A stretch of 45,879 bases of DNA from NCBI GenBank assembly GCA_029251865.1, contig JAQXCN010000064.1, positions 1 through 45,879 on the forward strand. Reading direction: 5' to 3'. Of this stretch, positions 16,157 to 25,088 are shown piece by piece. This DNA is from Crocinitomicaceae bacterium (lineage in GTDB: Bacteria > Bacteroidota > Bacteroidia > Flavobacteriales_D > Crocinitomicaceae). Below the pieces are notes generated by a model, which was not told where the DNA came from, made no database searches, and saw nothing but the letters and a program-made list of their open reading frames with translations. Within the stretch, counting starts at the first letter, position 1, and each line of letters starts with the position of its first letter. A program made the position numbers and the translations under genes.

Positions 16157-18274
16157 ATGAAAACTGTCTTTCTAACATTTTGTTTTTTCCTCTTTGCGAC
16201 TGCCGTGCACAGTCAATCCGTTTTTAAGTCTTTTGAAAGATTGCGTCAGAAAGACTTGTATTCCGCGCGGAAAGGTTTTGAGAAAAAAATAAAGCGATAT
16301 CCTGCTGCAGCTTCAATGGGAATGGCAATGTGTTATTATGAGCCTTCTTTTCGTGATATCGATTCGTCTTTAAAGTATTTGTTATTGGCAGAAAAGGCCT
16401 GGGGATTGATACCAACAAAAACAATAGAAAAACTTGAAGAAATAGGTGTAGATATTATGTTCTCTTCAGAACTCAAGAATCAGCTTAGTGATTTGTTTTA
16501 CGGTAGGTGCAAATTAATGAATAGTGCGGATTGTTTTAATAATTTGCTTCTTACTCAGTCATGGAATCAGAACTACGAACAAATTAAATATTATCGCGAC
16601 TCATTGCTTTATTTGGGGGCGGTTGAAAATCGATCAACAGCAGAAATACAAACACTTATTGCGCTTTATCCGGATTCACCTTTTAAGGCAAAGCTCGATG
16701 CGCTTCATGATCAATTTGAATTTGAGTCTAGTATACAGAACGGTTCAGAATCAGAGTGGGCCGCTTTTATTGAAGCGCATCCGGAAAACAGATATTCAGG
16801 TCCAATTCAAGATAGCTTATTCGCAATTTTTGATAGAAATTCAGCCTATGCCTTATTTATCGAAAAGTACCCTAATAATAGAAATGTTTCAGTAGCATGG
16901 AATAATTTTTACACTCTAGAAACCAATTATTACCACCCGGATTCATTGTCAGTATTTATTGATAAATATCCTAATTTCCCAGATCAAGAGCGTCTGTTAT
17001 CGGACTTGGATCTATCCAAAACAATATTGTATCCCTTTGTTGATTCTCTCTCAGCCACCATTAAATATGGTTATGTGGATGATACAGGTAGTTGGCGAAT
17101 AGAGCCGCGTAATTGGTTTGATGAACCTTCGTTTTTTAAGCAAGGTTACGCCGTAATGGGTAACGATGGTTTATATGGTATTATAAATAAGAGGGCAGAG
17201 CTTGTTGTTCCTTTTGAGTATGATGAGATTTCTATTCTTAATAATTCTTTTTTAGTGGTTTCTAAAAATGGCTTTTATGGTGTTTTAAATAGAAATGGAT
17301 CTATACGCCATCCATTAAAGTATTCTGATGCTTTTGAGATTGATGCGGAACATTACATTCTTTACAATGACGATAGTGTTGAAATCTATAATGTACATTC
17401 TAAAGAGCAGCAATTAAAGGGCATTACAGATTTGGAAGTTTTTAATACTTTTTATTACAAACTTTGGTATGATGTTAAAGTTGGCCTATTGAAGAAACAA
17501 ATTACAGGAGGGAAACAAGAACTCTCCATACCAACATATTATGATGAATTGATACTGTTTTCAGAAAAAAAATGTATCGCAGAACGTAAAAACAAGTTAC
17601 AATTATTGGATTTCAATGGAGAGGTTTTAAAGGATTTGATTTATACAGAAGTTTCTAGAATATCAGAAGGATATGCCATTGCCGGTACTAAGGAGGGGAA
17701 AGTTCATTATTTAGATGTGAATGGTAAAAGGGTGCTTGATGTTGAATTTGATTATTATTCGGGTTGTATTCAATCTGGTCTCTTCAATCGAGGGTTTGCA
17801 ATTGTTAAAGAAGGGAATTTCTTTGGGCTAATTGATACCCTTGGCAGTTTTAAAATTAAACCGACGTATGAGCAGTTGATATATTTAAATGGGGCATATG
17901 GATATCGCTCAAATGGGAATTGGTCGTTAATATCATTGGAGTCCGATTCTGTGGTTAACTCAATATTTGAGTCTTTGGATGCTCAGGATGAAACTTCTAT
18001 TCTCTTCAAGCAAGACGGTAAGTATGGTGTAAAAAATGTTGCTTTAGCTACTGTTTTGGCTCCTATTTATCGTTCAATAAAAAAGTATAATTCGTACTAT
18101 GTTGTTCTTCCTTGTGAGGATGATTTAATGTATATTCATAATGTTAATGGTGAATTGGCTTGTGATCAAGGGTTTGAAAAGGTTCAGGCCGTAAATGAAA
18201 GTCATTTGTCTGTTTCAGTCGCTAACAAAAACGGTTACTTTCGTTTGATTGATGGTAAATTGATTCTTTTTTAA
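16157..18274 (+). CDS. WG-repeat protein with TPR-like N-terminus
   Basis: A 705-aa exported protein: signal peptide at about residues 1-19 (ending AVHSQ), then TPR-like helices (FERLRQKDLYSARKGFEKK and others) to about 290, followed by at least six degenerate WG/YG repeats to the C-terminus (for example GYVDDTGSWRIEP, GLYGIINKRAELVVPFEYDEI, GFYGVLNRNG, NFFGLIDTLGSFKIKPTYE, GKYGVKN). WG repeats probably form a beta-propeller-like or solenoid surface for protein binding. The adjoining TonB-like gene begins 4 bp after its stop, so the two probably act together in the envelope. No enzymatic motif is seen. Confidence 0.82.
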   Translation: MKTVFLTFCFFLFATAVHSQSVFKSFERLRQKDLYSARKGFEKKIKRYPAAASMGMAMCYYEPSFRDIDSSLKYLLLAEKAWGLIPTKTIEKLEEIGVDIMFSSELKNQLSDLFYGRCKLMNSADCFNNLLLTQSWNQNYEQIKYYRDSLLYLGAVENRSTAEIQTLIALYPDSPFKAKLDALHDQFEFESSIQNGSESEWAAFIEAHPENRYSGPIQDSLFAIFDRNSAYALFIEKYPNNRNVSVAWNNFYTLETNYYHPDSLSVFIDKYPNFPDQERLLSDLDLSKTILYPFVDSLSATIKYGYVDDTGSWRIEPRNWFDEPSFFKQGYAVMGNDGLYGIINKRAELVVPFEYDEISILNNSFLVVSKNGFYGVLNRNGSIRHPLKYSDAFEIDAEHYILYNDDSVEIYNVHSKEQQLKGITDLEVFNTFYYKLWYDVKVGLLKKQITGGKQELSIPTYYDELILFSEKKCIAERKNKLQLLDFNGEVLKDLIYTEVSRISEGYAIAGTKEGKVHYLDVNGKRVLDVEFDYYSGCIQSGLFNRGFAIVKEGNFFGLIDTLGSFKIKPTYEQLIYLNGAYGYRSNGNWSLISLESDSVVNSIFESLDAQDETSILFKQDGKYGVKNVALATVLAPIYRSIKKYNSYYVVLPCEDDLMYIHNVNGELACDQGFEKVQAVNESHLSVSVANKNGYFRLIDGKLILF

Positions 18275-18278
18275 TTGT

Positions 18279-19037
18279 ATGGATTTGGGCAAAAATAAAA
18301 CAGAACATGTTCTTCTTGCGCTTTTGGCGTGCTTAGGGGTGTATTTATTTGTCTTTATGTACCTTCAAATTTCTTCAATCCCGGATTATCGTGAGATAAA
18401 GTCATCCAATACCAATTCAGAGCTAGTTCAGGAGCAGGTTGTGTTGACGGCTGATAATATTGATTCGGATGCCTTCGTTGGAGGTGAGGTATCGGCTATT
18501 TCGAGAGATGCTAATGATTCTCGCGAATTTTCAAATGAAGACTGGTCAGAAAGCACATATAAAGGTGATCCTGAAGAGAATGCAAAGGAGATTGAAAGGC
18601 AATTATTTGAAAATACTGGAGAAAAGGCAAAAAGGGATGCGCTGCAGGAGTCTCATAATGCGAGATTAGAGGCGATAGAAAAAAACAAGAAAGATTTGAA
18701 TTCAGAAAACGAGGTCTCTGAAAATCAATTTTCGGGAAATGTAATGGTTGAGTTCGACTTGTCCGGGAGGCATGCTTACAAAAAGGATAATTGGTACGTT
18801 AGAAATCCAGGTTATACCTGTGGGACGAATTCAAATGGACTTGTTGTCGTTCAGATTAAAGTGAATCGAAACGGCAATGTAACAAGCGCTCAAATTGATA
18901 CCCGTGCATCTCAAGGCGCTTCTGAATGTATGTTTGAAAAAGCCATGCTATATGCCAAGAAGTCTAGATTTAATTATTCTTCGGCGTCCTCTCAATCACA
19001 GTTAGGTATTATAAAATATCGCTTTGTTTCTCAATAA
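18279..19037 (+). CDS. TonB-like membrane-anchored protein
   Basis: A 252-aa protein with one N-terminal membrane helix (about residues 11-30), an acidic, Glu/Asn-rich linker (about 35-150) that may span part of the periplasm, and a C-terminal domain (about 185-252) resembling the TonB C-terminal fold: GLVVVQIKVNRNGNVTSAQI, a helix with SECMFEKAMLYAKKSRFN, and a closing strand LGIIKYRFVSQ. The linker is charged rather than Pro/Lys-rich, so it may not be a classical energy transducer. ExbB and ExbD are not nearby. It is coupled to the WG-repeat gene by a 4-bp gap. Confidence 0.72.
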   Translation: MDLGKNKTEHVLLALLACLGVYLFVFMYLQISSIPDYREIKSSNTNSELVQEQVVLTADNIDSDAFVGGEVSAISRDANDSREFSNEDWSESTYKGDPEENAKEIERQLFENTGEKAKRDALQESHNARLEAIEKNKKDLNSENEVSENQFSGNVMVEFDLSGRHAYKKDNWYVRNPGYTCGTNSNGLVVVQIKVNRNGNVTSAQIDTRASQGASECMFEKAMLYAKKSRFNYSSASSQSQLGIIKYRFVSQ

Positions 19038-19079
19038 GATTATATTCTAATCATTTAAATTGCGTAGTTATTAATAATT

Positions 19080-19101
19080 TTTAACTTTACGTAAAGTTAA
19101 A
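19080..19101. promoter_or_regulatory. Perfect 22-bp palindrome upstream of the XRE/S24 regulator, likely autoregulatory operator
   Basis: The half-site TTTAACTTTAC is followed directly by its exact reverse complement, giving 22 bp of uninterrupted symmetry that ends 2 bp before the regulator ATG at 19104. Perfect symmetry and position suggest the binding site of the dimeric HTH protein encoded just downstream. In RNA it could also form a hairpin next to the start codon. I saw no second clean copy in the window, though I searched by eye only. Confidence 0.65.
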
Positions 19102-19103
19102 TT

Positions 19104-19895
19104 ATGATTGGTAATAACATGAAGCTGCTTAGGAAAAGGTTTTCTAAATCTCAAGATGAGATTTCAAAGGAACTTGGTCTAAATCGTTCTACCTACAGTG
19201 GTTATGAAAATGCAGTTGCTCAACCAGGTATAGAGATTATTACCCGTATTTGTGACTATTATAATATAACCGCAGATATTTTGCTTCGAAATGATTTCAA
19301 TAGTTACAAGGAGAAAGACTGGCAAAATTTAAAACATTCCTGGAAGACTACCGCCAAAGGATCTGGTTTGCGCATATTAAGTGCTCAAGTATCCGAGAAA
19401 AATGAGGAACTCATTGAAATGATTCCAGCAAAGGCAAAGGCTGGTTACGCTGCGGGATATTCTGACCCTGAGTTTATAAAAGATCTTCCTACGATCAGCT
19501 TACCTTTCTTATCAAAAAACAGAAAGCATAGAACTTTTCCCATTTCCGGTGATTCAATGCCTCCTGTGTCTGATGGTTCATTTGTTGTAGGCGAATTTAT
19601 TGAAGACTGGACGTCAATAAGTTCAGGAACGCCCTGTATTGTTGTCACGCGCGATGATGGAATAGTTTTTAAAGTTCTTGATAACAATTTGGAGAGCGAT
19701 AAATCATTTACCTTATCCTCAACAAATACATTTTATGAGCCTTATTCTGTAGGCTTAAAGGATATTATAGAAGTCTGGAGATTTAGATGTTACATATCTA
19801 TGGAGTTACCTTCTATTCAGCTCGAGGAAAGTCAAATTGCTGATGCCTTACAACAAATTCAAAATAGCTTATTTAGAATCGAGAACAAAAGTTAG
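19104..19895 (+). CDS. XRE-family HTH regulator with LexA-like S24 autoprotease domain
   Basis: A 263-aa regulator. The N-terminal XRE helix-turn-helix is at about residues 5-62 (KSQDEISKELGLNRSTYSGYENAVAQP). A linker to about 105 is followed by an S24 peptidase-type domain: a candidate cleavage site Ala113-Gly114 in KAKAGYAAGY, Ser151 in SGDSMPP and Lys190 in GIVFKVL as the Ser-Lys dyad. It could cleave itself after DNA damage like LexA or phage CI, or use the fold only for dimerisation. No phage genes are nearby, so it looks like a host regulator. The 22-bp palindrome just upstream suggests autoregulation. Confidence 0.88.
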   Translation: MIGNNMKLLRKRFSKSQDEISKELGLNRSTYSGYENAVAQPGIEIITRICDYYNITADILLRNDFNSYKEKDWQNLKHSWKTTAKGSGLRILSAQVSEKNEELIEMIPAKAKAGYAAGYSDPEFIKDLPTISLPFLSKNRKHRTFPISGDSMPPVSDGSFVVGEFIEDWTSISSGTPCIVVTRDDGIVFKVLDNNLESDKSFTLSSTNTFYEPYSVGLKDIIEVWRFRCYISMELPSIQLEESQIADALQQIQNSLFRIENKS

Positions 19896-19926
19896 AATTC
19901 TGTTCTTCAATTTTCCCTTGTTTGCT

Positions 19927-19934
19927 TATCTTTG
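19927..19934 (+). promoter_or_regulatory. -7 promoter box for the thrS-infC-rpmI-rplT operon
   Basis: TATCTTTG matches TAnnTTTG exactly and is followed by a short leader to the ATG at 19950. Because a TTG that could start thrS in frame (19932) lies inside this box, it fixes the ATG at 19950 as the true start. Confidence 0.6.
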
Positions 19935-19949
19935 CTCAAATTTTTTACT

Positions 19950-21893
19950 ATGATCGACATTACGCTGCCTGATGGAACAATTAAGCAAGTTGAAAAAGAC
20001 ACAACTGCTATGGAGATTGCGCGTTCAATTTCAGAGGGCTTGGCGCGAAATGTTTTAGCTGCAGAGGTAAATGGAGTTATTGTAGACGCTTCACTTCCTA
20101 TTGTTTCTGCTGCCTCGTTGAAGTTGCTTACATGGAGAGATGACGATGGTAAATCCACGATGTGGCATTCCTCTGCGCATCTAATGGCAGAAGCGATCCG
20201 ATTTTATTACCCTGAGGCTAAGTTCGCTATTGGACCGCCTATTTCAAAGGGTTTTTATTATGACATTGACTTTATGGGTACTTCTTTCTCAGAGAATGAT
20301 TTACAGAAAATAGAGTCAAAGATGAAAGATCTCGCAAAAGCTAAGAATCAATATTTAAGAGAAGAAATTTCTAAGGACGATGCCATTGCTTACTTTAAAA
20401 CAAAATCGGATCCATATAAGTTAGAGCTTCTTGAAGGGCTTGAGGATGGAGGGATTACTTTCTACACCCAAGGTGAATTCACAGATCTTTGTAGAGGGCC
20501 GCATATACCACATACTGGTTTTATAAAAGCCGTGAAACTAACGGCTGTTGCCGGTGCATACTGGAGAGGCGATGAGAAGAATAAGCAGCTTACAAGGATT
20601 TACGGAATAACTTTTCCTAAACAGGCAGAACTCATTGAGCATATGGAAATGTTGGAAGAGGCCAAGAAGCGCGACCATAGAAAACTAGGAAAAGAACTTG
20701 GTTTATTTACTTTTTCACAAAAGGTTGGTCAAGGTTTGCCATTGTGGCTTCCGAATGGAACCGCTTTACGTGAGCGTTTAGAGAACTTTTTGAAAAGAGC
20801 GCAAAAGAAAGCAGGATATGAACAGGTTATTACGCCTCACATAGGAAATAAAGAGCTTTATGTCTGTTCGGGTCATTACGACAAGTATGGTGAGGATTCA
20901 TTTCAGCCTATTAAGACCCCAGATCCAAATGAGGAGTTTTATTTAAAGCCAATGAATTGCCCACATCATTGTGAGATTTTCAAATCAAGTCCTAGGTCAT
21001 ATAAAGACTTACCTACACGTTTTGCCGAGTTTGGTACAGTTTACAGGTATGAACAATCAGGAGAATTACATGGTCTTACCAGAGTTCGTGGTTTTACGCA
21101 AGATGATGCACATATTTTTTGTACGCAAGATCAAGTAAAACAAGAGTTCATGAATGTCATTGATATTGTACTCTATGTTCTTAAAACGCTTGATTTTAAG
21201 AATTTCAAAGCTCAAATCTCATTACGTGACCCTGAGAATAAAGAAAAGTATATTGGTTCTGATGAAAACTGGGAAAAAGCAGAGCAAGCCATCATGGAGG
21301 CGGCTAGTGAAAAGGAATTAAATACTGTAATCGAATACGGTGAGGCAGCATTTTATGGCCCTAAGCTTGATTTCATGGTTAAAGACGCCATTGGACGAGA
21401 GTGGCAATTGGGTACGATACAAGTTGATTATAACCTTCCAGAGAGGTTCGAACTTGAATATGTAGGGCGTGATAATTTAAAGCATCGCCCTGTTATGATA
21501 CATAGAGCACCATTTGGGTCTATGGAAAGATTTGTCGCGGTACTTATAGAACATTGTGGTGGAGATTTTCCATTATGGCTTTCAACCAATCAATTTGTAA
21601 TTCTTCCCATATCAGAGAAATTCAATGAGTATGCTCAAAAAGTTTCAGATTTGCTAAATAATTACGATATTCGCGGTCTTATTGACGACCGAAACGAAAA
21701 GATAGGGAAGAAAATAAGGGATGCAGAATTGGCAAAAAGACCATTCATGCTTGTCATTGGAGAAAAGGAATTTGAGGCAAATACAGTCGCTGTTCGTCAA
21801 CGAGGACAAGGGGATCAAGGATCAATGAGTGTTGAAAAATTTGCTCAATTTGTGCAGGATTTGGTGGATAAAGAATTGGCAATAAACGATTAA
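19950..21893 (+). CDS. thrS: Threonyl-tRNA synthetase
   Basis: A 647-aa class II synthetase with the full domain order: N-terminal TGS domain ([13 protein letters not shown]), the editing domain with the [10 protein letters not shown] motif, the catalytic core with motif 2 ([27 protein letters not shown]), the zinc-ligand region [10 protein letters not shown], motif 3 ([13 protein letters not shown]) and the C-terminal anticodon-binding domain. The ATG at 19950 is preferred since the upstream in-frame TTG lies within the promoter box. thrS followed by infC, rpmI and rplT is a widely conserved translation operon. I recognised no T-box or other leader structure, and the leader is very short. 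Confidence 0.97.
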   Translation: MIDITLPDGTIKQVEKDTTAMEIARSISEGLARNVLAAEVNGVIVDASLPIVSAASLKLLTWRDDDGKSTMWHSSAHLMAEAIRFYYPEAKFAIGPPISKGFYYDIDFMGTSFSENDLQKIESKMKDLAKAKNQYLREEISKDDAIAYFKTKSDPYKLELLEGLEDGGITFYTQGEFTDLCRGPHIPHTGFIKAVKLTAVAGAYWRGDEKNKQLTRIYGITFPKQAELIEHMEMLEEAKKRDHRKLGKELGLFTFSQKVGQGLPLWLPNGTALRERLENFLKRAQKKAGYEQVITPHIGNKELYVCSGHYDKYGEDSFQPIKTPDPNEEFYLKPMNCPHHCEIFKSSPRSYKDLPTRFAEFGTVYRYEQSGELHGLTRVRGFTQDDAHIFCTQDQVKQEFMNVIDIVLYVLKTLDFKNFKAQISLRDPENKEKYIGSDENWEKAEQAIMEAASEKELNTVIEYGEAAFYGPKLDFMVKDAIGREWQLGTIQVDYNLPERFELEYVGRDNLKHRPVMIHRAPFGSMERFVAVLIEHCGGDFPLWLSTNQFVILPISEKFNEYAQKVSDLLNNYDIRGLIDDRNEKIGKKIRDAELAKRPFMLVIGEKEFEANTVAVRQRGQGDQGSMSVEKFAQFVQDLVDKELAIND

Positions 21894-21901
21894 ATATTTG
21901 A

Positions 21902-22450
21902 ATGAGAAGAACTCCTAGACGTCCTTTTGTAAGAAGAGAAGAGGCAGCCCAACATAAAATAAATCAAAAAATCACCGCAACTGAGGTTCGTTTGATTTTA
22001 GAAGGAAGGGAGCCGATTGTAATTTCTACGCTCAAGGCGATTGACATGGCAGCAGAAGAAGGTTTTGATTTGGTAGAGATATCACCAAAGGCGAAACCAC
22101 CGGTCTGCAAAATCATGGACTACAAGAAGTTTCTTTACAATCAAAAGAGAAAACAGAAAGAGTTAAAAGCCAAGCAGAGCAAAGTTGTTGTAAAAGAAAT
22201 TAGATTTGGTCCCAACACTGATGATCATGACTTCAACTTCAAACTTGCACATGCAAAAAAGTTCTTAACCGACGGCAGCAAAGTGAAAGCCTTTGTTTTC
22301 TTTAGGGGAAGAACAATTGTGTTTAAAGACAGAGGTGAAATCTTACTTCTTCGATTTGCACAAGAATTGGAAGATTATGGTGTCGTCGAACAACTTCCCA
22401 AATTAGAAGGGAAGAAGATGATTTTGATGATTAACCCAAAAAAGAAATAA
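21902..22450 (+). CDS. infC: Translation initiation factor IF-3
   Basis: A 182-aa protein with the two-domain IF-3 layout: N-terminal domain ([45 protein letters not shown]), a Lys-rich linker helix ([15 protein letters not shown]), and the C-terminal domain ([25 protein letters not shown]). The start is an ordinary ATG 8 bp after thrS, not the rare AUU used in enterobacteria, so the classical IF-3 autoregulation by start-codon discrimination is not suggested here. Confidence 0.97.
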   Translation: MRRTPRRPFVRREEAAQHKINQKITATEVRLILEGREPIVISTLKAIDMAAEEGFDLVEISPKAKPPVCKIMDYKKFLYNQKRKQKELKAKQSKVVVKEIRFGPNTDDHDFNFKLAHAKKFLTDGSKVKAFVFFRGRTIVFKDRGEILLLRFAQELEDYGVVEQLPKLEGKKMILMINPKKK

Positions 22451-22489
22451 TAAAACTGATATAGTGTTCATCTTTAAAAAAACAGAAAA

Positions 22490-22687
22490 ATGCCTAAAAT
22501 GAAGACAAAATCCAGTGCGAAGAAGAGATTCACAATCACTGGTAGTGGCAAGATTAAGCGTAAACACGCTTTCAAAAGTCACATTTTAACGAAAAAGGCC
22601 AAGAAGCGTAAACGTAATTTGACGCATGCAGGGTTGGTACATGATGCCGATCTTTCAAACATCAAATTGCAATTGTGCATGAAATAG
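22490..22687 (+). CDS. rpmI: Ribosomal protein bL35
   Basis: A 65-aa, very basic protein of normal L35 length, beginning [20 protein letters not shown] and containing the [20 protein letters not shown] core. It lies between infC and rplT, as in many bacteria. The 39-bp gap from infC shows no clear structure. Confidence 0.97.
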   Translation: MPKMKTKSSAKKRFTITGSGKIKRKHAFKSHILTKKAKKRKRNLTHAGLVHDADLSNIKLQLCMK

Positions 22688-22769
22688 TAGGTTCTTTATT
22701 ATAAACCAAGTAACGAGTAACCAAGTCATCTGAAACAACGGTGCACTCTTTATTAAAAACAATAGAAAT

Positions 22770-23117
22770 ATGCCAAGATCAGTAAATCACGTAGCCTCAA
22801 GGGCTAAAAGAAAAAACATGATGAAGCTTTCCAAAGGTTACTTTGGAAGAAGAAAGAATGTTTGGACTGTTGCAAAAAACGCCATTGAAAAAGGGTTGTT
22901 GTATGCGTATACAGGACGTAAGCAAAAGAAAAGAAATTTTCGTTCACTTTGGATTACTCGTATTAATGCGGGTGCCAGACTACATGGAATGAGTTATTCT
23001 CAATTCATGGGAGCCGTTAACAAAAGTGGGATTGAATTGAACAGAAAAGTTCTAGCAGATTTAGCGATGAACCATCCTGATGCTTTTAAAGCAGTTGTAG
23101 ATTCAATAAAAAAATAA
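22770..23117 (+). CDS. rplT: Ribosomal protein bL20
   Basis: A 115-aa basic protein of normal L20 length ([27 protein letters not shown]-like [38 protein letters not shown]). L20 binds 23S rRNA early in assembly of the large subunit. An 82-bp gap separates it from rpmI; in other phyla L20 represses this operon through leader or intergenic RNA, but I see no recognisable L20-type structure here. A strong terminator follows 18 bp after the stop. Confidence 0.97.
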   Translation: MPRSVNHVASRAKRKNMMKLSKGYFGRRKNVWTVAKNAIEKGLLYAYTGRKQKKRNFRSLWITRINAGARLHGMSYSQFMGAVNKSGIELNRKVLADLAMNHPDAFKAVVDSIKK

Positions 23118-23135
23118 GTTTAAGACTATATCAGT

Positions 23136-23165
23136 AAAGCCATTAGAGATCTAATGGCTTTTTTT
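23136..23165 (+). terminator. Rho-independent terminator of the thrS-infC-rpmI-rplT operon
   Basis: AAAGCCATTAG (23136-23146), loop AGAT, then CTAATGGCTTT (23151-23161), giving an 11-bp perfect stem that runs into a T tract to 23165. It lies 18 bp after the rplT stop and is the clearest intrinsic terminator in the window. Confidence 0.85.
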
Positions 23166-23204
23166 ATTTCGTAGATTATTTATAAATCTAAATTTAGCGC
23201 AGAG

Positions 23205-24188
23205 ATGTTAAAAATAGGTGTTGCAGGAGCGGGTCATTTAGGGAAAATACATATTCGGATATTAAAGGAGTTAAGCTCGATATTTACTTTCATAGGTTTT
23301 TATGACTCAGATAAAAATAGAGCGCAGGAGGTCTCAGTTGAAATGGGTGTTCCTTCCTATGAAACCTTGGAAGAATTAATTCGTGATGTGGATTGTATTG
23401 ATGTGGTTACGTCAACGTTATCTCATTTTGAGGTAGCGAAACTAGCTGTGCGGTCAAGGAGACATATTTTTATTGAAAAACCTCTAACAGAAACGATTGA
23501 TGAGGCAAAAAGACTACAACGTCTTATTCAGGAGGCTGAGATTACCGCACAGGTAGGTCACGTTGAAAGATTTAATCCAGCATTTAGAGCAGCAGAAAAG
23601 TTTCTAGACCGGCCTATGTTTATCGAAACACACAGGCTGGCTCAATTTAATCCAAGAGGGACGGATGTTCCAGTAGTTTTGGATTTAATGATTCACGATT
23701 TAGATATAATTTTGAGTGTTGTTAAATCAAATGTAAAAAAGGTATCAGCGTCAGGTGTTGCTGTTGTGAGTGATTCCCACGATATTGCGAATGCTCGTGT
23801 TGAATTTGATAATGGATGTGTAGCAAATATTACAGCTTCTAGAATTTCTTTGAAGAACATGAGGAAAACTAGATTTTTTCAAAAAGACGCCTACATAAGT
23901 GTTGATTTCTTGCGTAAAGAGACAGAGGTATTTGAACTAGAAGATATTCAAGGGGAACCAGATCCTTTTGACCTGGTTTTAGATCTAGGAAATAAAGGGG
24001 CCCGAAAGAAAATCCTTGTTGATAAACCAGAAATTAAAGAATCTAATGCAATCAGAGATGAGCTTATTTCTTTTCATGAATGTATCACTGAAGGGAAGGA
24101 CACGCCTGTTACAATTGATGATGGTTTAAATGCTATGGAATTAGCATACAGGATTCTTGATGAGATGTCAAAAGTTTACCTAAAATAG
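23205..24188 (+). CDS. Gfo/Idh/MocA-family NAD(P)-dependent oxidoreductase
   Basis: A 327-aa protein with an N-terminal Rossmann fold (IGVAGAGHLGKIH, GxGxxG-like at about residues 4-12; acidic Asp34-Ser-Asp at the end of strand 2) and the family EKPLTET motif at about 94-100, whose lysine is catalytic. GHVERFNPAFRA and HDLDIILS in the C-terminal half fit sugar dehydrogenases or biliverdin-reductase-like members. It starts the plus-strand run that leads to a sugar-phosphate transferase, so a role in nucleotide-sugar modification is a reasonable inference, though similar proteins precede unrelated genes in other Bacteroidota. Confidence 0.88.
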   Translation: MLKIGVAGAGHLGKIHIRILKELSSIFTFIGFYDSDKNRAQEVSVEMGVPSYETLEELIRDVDCIDVVTSTLSHFEVAKLAVRSRRHIFIEKPLTETIDEAKRLQRLIQEAEITAQVGHVERFNPAFRAAEKFLDRPMFIETHRLAQFNPRGTDVPVVLDLMIHDLDIILSVVKSNVKKVSASGVAVVSDSHDIANARVEFDNGCVANITASRISLKNMRKTRFFQKDAYISVDFLRKETEVFELEDIQGEPDPFDLVLDLGNKGARKKILVDKPEIKESNAIRDELISFHECITEGKDTPVTIDDGLNAMELAYRILDEMSKVYLK

Positions 24189-24215
24189 TTGCAATAAATA
24201 AAGATTTAAATCGTT

Positions 24216-25088
24216 GTGAAATTAGTGCGTTTTATAGTTTCAATTATTTGTTCGTCAGTCCTTCTGTTTTCTTGTGTGAAAAACAATCAGGAACCCTCTT
24301 GGCTTGAAGTTAATGATTGGGTTTTAGAGTCAAATTTATCATTGTCCGGAGAAGAAGGGGAGTTGTCTCAAAGAATTACGAATGCTAAAGTTTTTGTTAA
24401 TGACCAATTGATAGGTATTTTTGAAACCCCTTTTCGTATCCCATTATTGACATCTGGGACATCTAAGATTCAAGTTTATCCTGTCGTGATTAATAATGGT
24501 ATTTCCGCAACGAAGAAGGTTTATCCTTTTGTAGATTCCTATATTGACTATGTTGAGCTTACGCCCAATCAGACTGCTCAAATTAATCCAGTTACGAGAT
24601 ACAAGTCAAATGTTAATTTTTGGATTGAAGATTTTGAAGATATAAACATTGCGATTGAAAATGATCCAAATACATCTTTAGCCAACCTTCAACTCTCTAA
24701 TGAGGCTTTAACAGAATATAATGGGAATTATTACGGTAAGGTGATTCTAAATGAAACGGATTCCACATGGGTTGCATATACAACAGATCCGCTGCCTATT
24801 CCAAAAGGTGTGGATAGTTATCTTGAAATTGATTATTACAACACAAATGACCTTTATCAGGGTTTGATTTCACTTACGCAATCGGAACAACAAAATAATG
24901 TTAACATTCGAATGAATGCTCAAGAACCAGAAAGTGTTGTCTGGAAAAAGCTATATATCGAATTAAATGAGCTGGTTACAGCCTCCCCGAATCTATCCGA
25001 ATTTCTACAGAGTTTTGTTGCTAATTTGGATGCAGATGATACTGAAGGTTTTGTTTATTTGGATAATATTAAAGTGGTTTGGTTCTGA
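24216..25088 (+). CDS. Hypothetical lipoprotein
   Basis: A 290-aa protein starting at GTG (24216), 27 bp after the oxidoreductase, with a lipoprotein signal ending LLFSC at about residues 16-20. The mature part is rich in beta strands: a PEGA-like segment (AKVFVNDQLIGIFETPFRIP, about 68-87, resembling surface-anchoring PEGA repeats) and a C-terminal jelly-roll-like region ending EGFVYLDNIKVVWF, as in carbohydrate-binding-type folds. No known family was recognised. Its stop shares a base with the start of the next gene, so it is coupled to the sugar-phosphate transferase. Confidence 0.75.
   Translation: MKLVRFIVSIICSSVLLFSCVKNNQEPSWLEVNDWVLESNLSLSGEEGELSQRITNAKVFVNDQLIGIFETPFRIPLLTSGTSKIQVYPVVINNGISATKKVYPFVDSYIDYVELTPNQTAQINPVTRYKSNVNFWIEDFEDINIAIENDPNTSLANLQLSNEALTEYNGNYYGKVILNETDSTWVAYTTDPLPIPKGVDSYLEIDYYNTNDLYQGLISLTQSEQQNNVNIRMNAQEPESVVWKKLYIELNELVTASPNLSEFLQSFVANLDADDTEGFVYLDNIKVVWF

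Noticed and set aside
19104..19895. S24 regulator as a prophage repressor
   Set aside because: No integrase, structural or lysis genes are near; the flanking genes are ordinary chromosomal ones such as thrS.
19932..19949. Six-residue N-terminal extension of ThrS from a TTG
   Set aside because: The TTG lies inside the TATCTTTG promoter box, so it should not be in the mRNA.
22688..22769. L20-binding leader or other RNA between rpmI and rplT
   Set aside because: Only short imperfect repeats are visible; nothing resembles a known ribosomal-protein leader.
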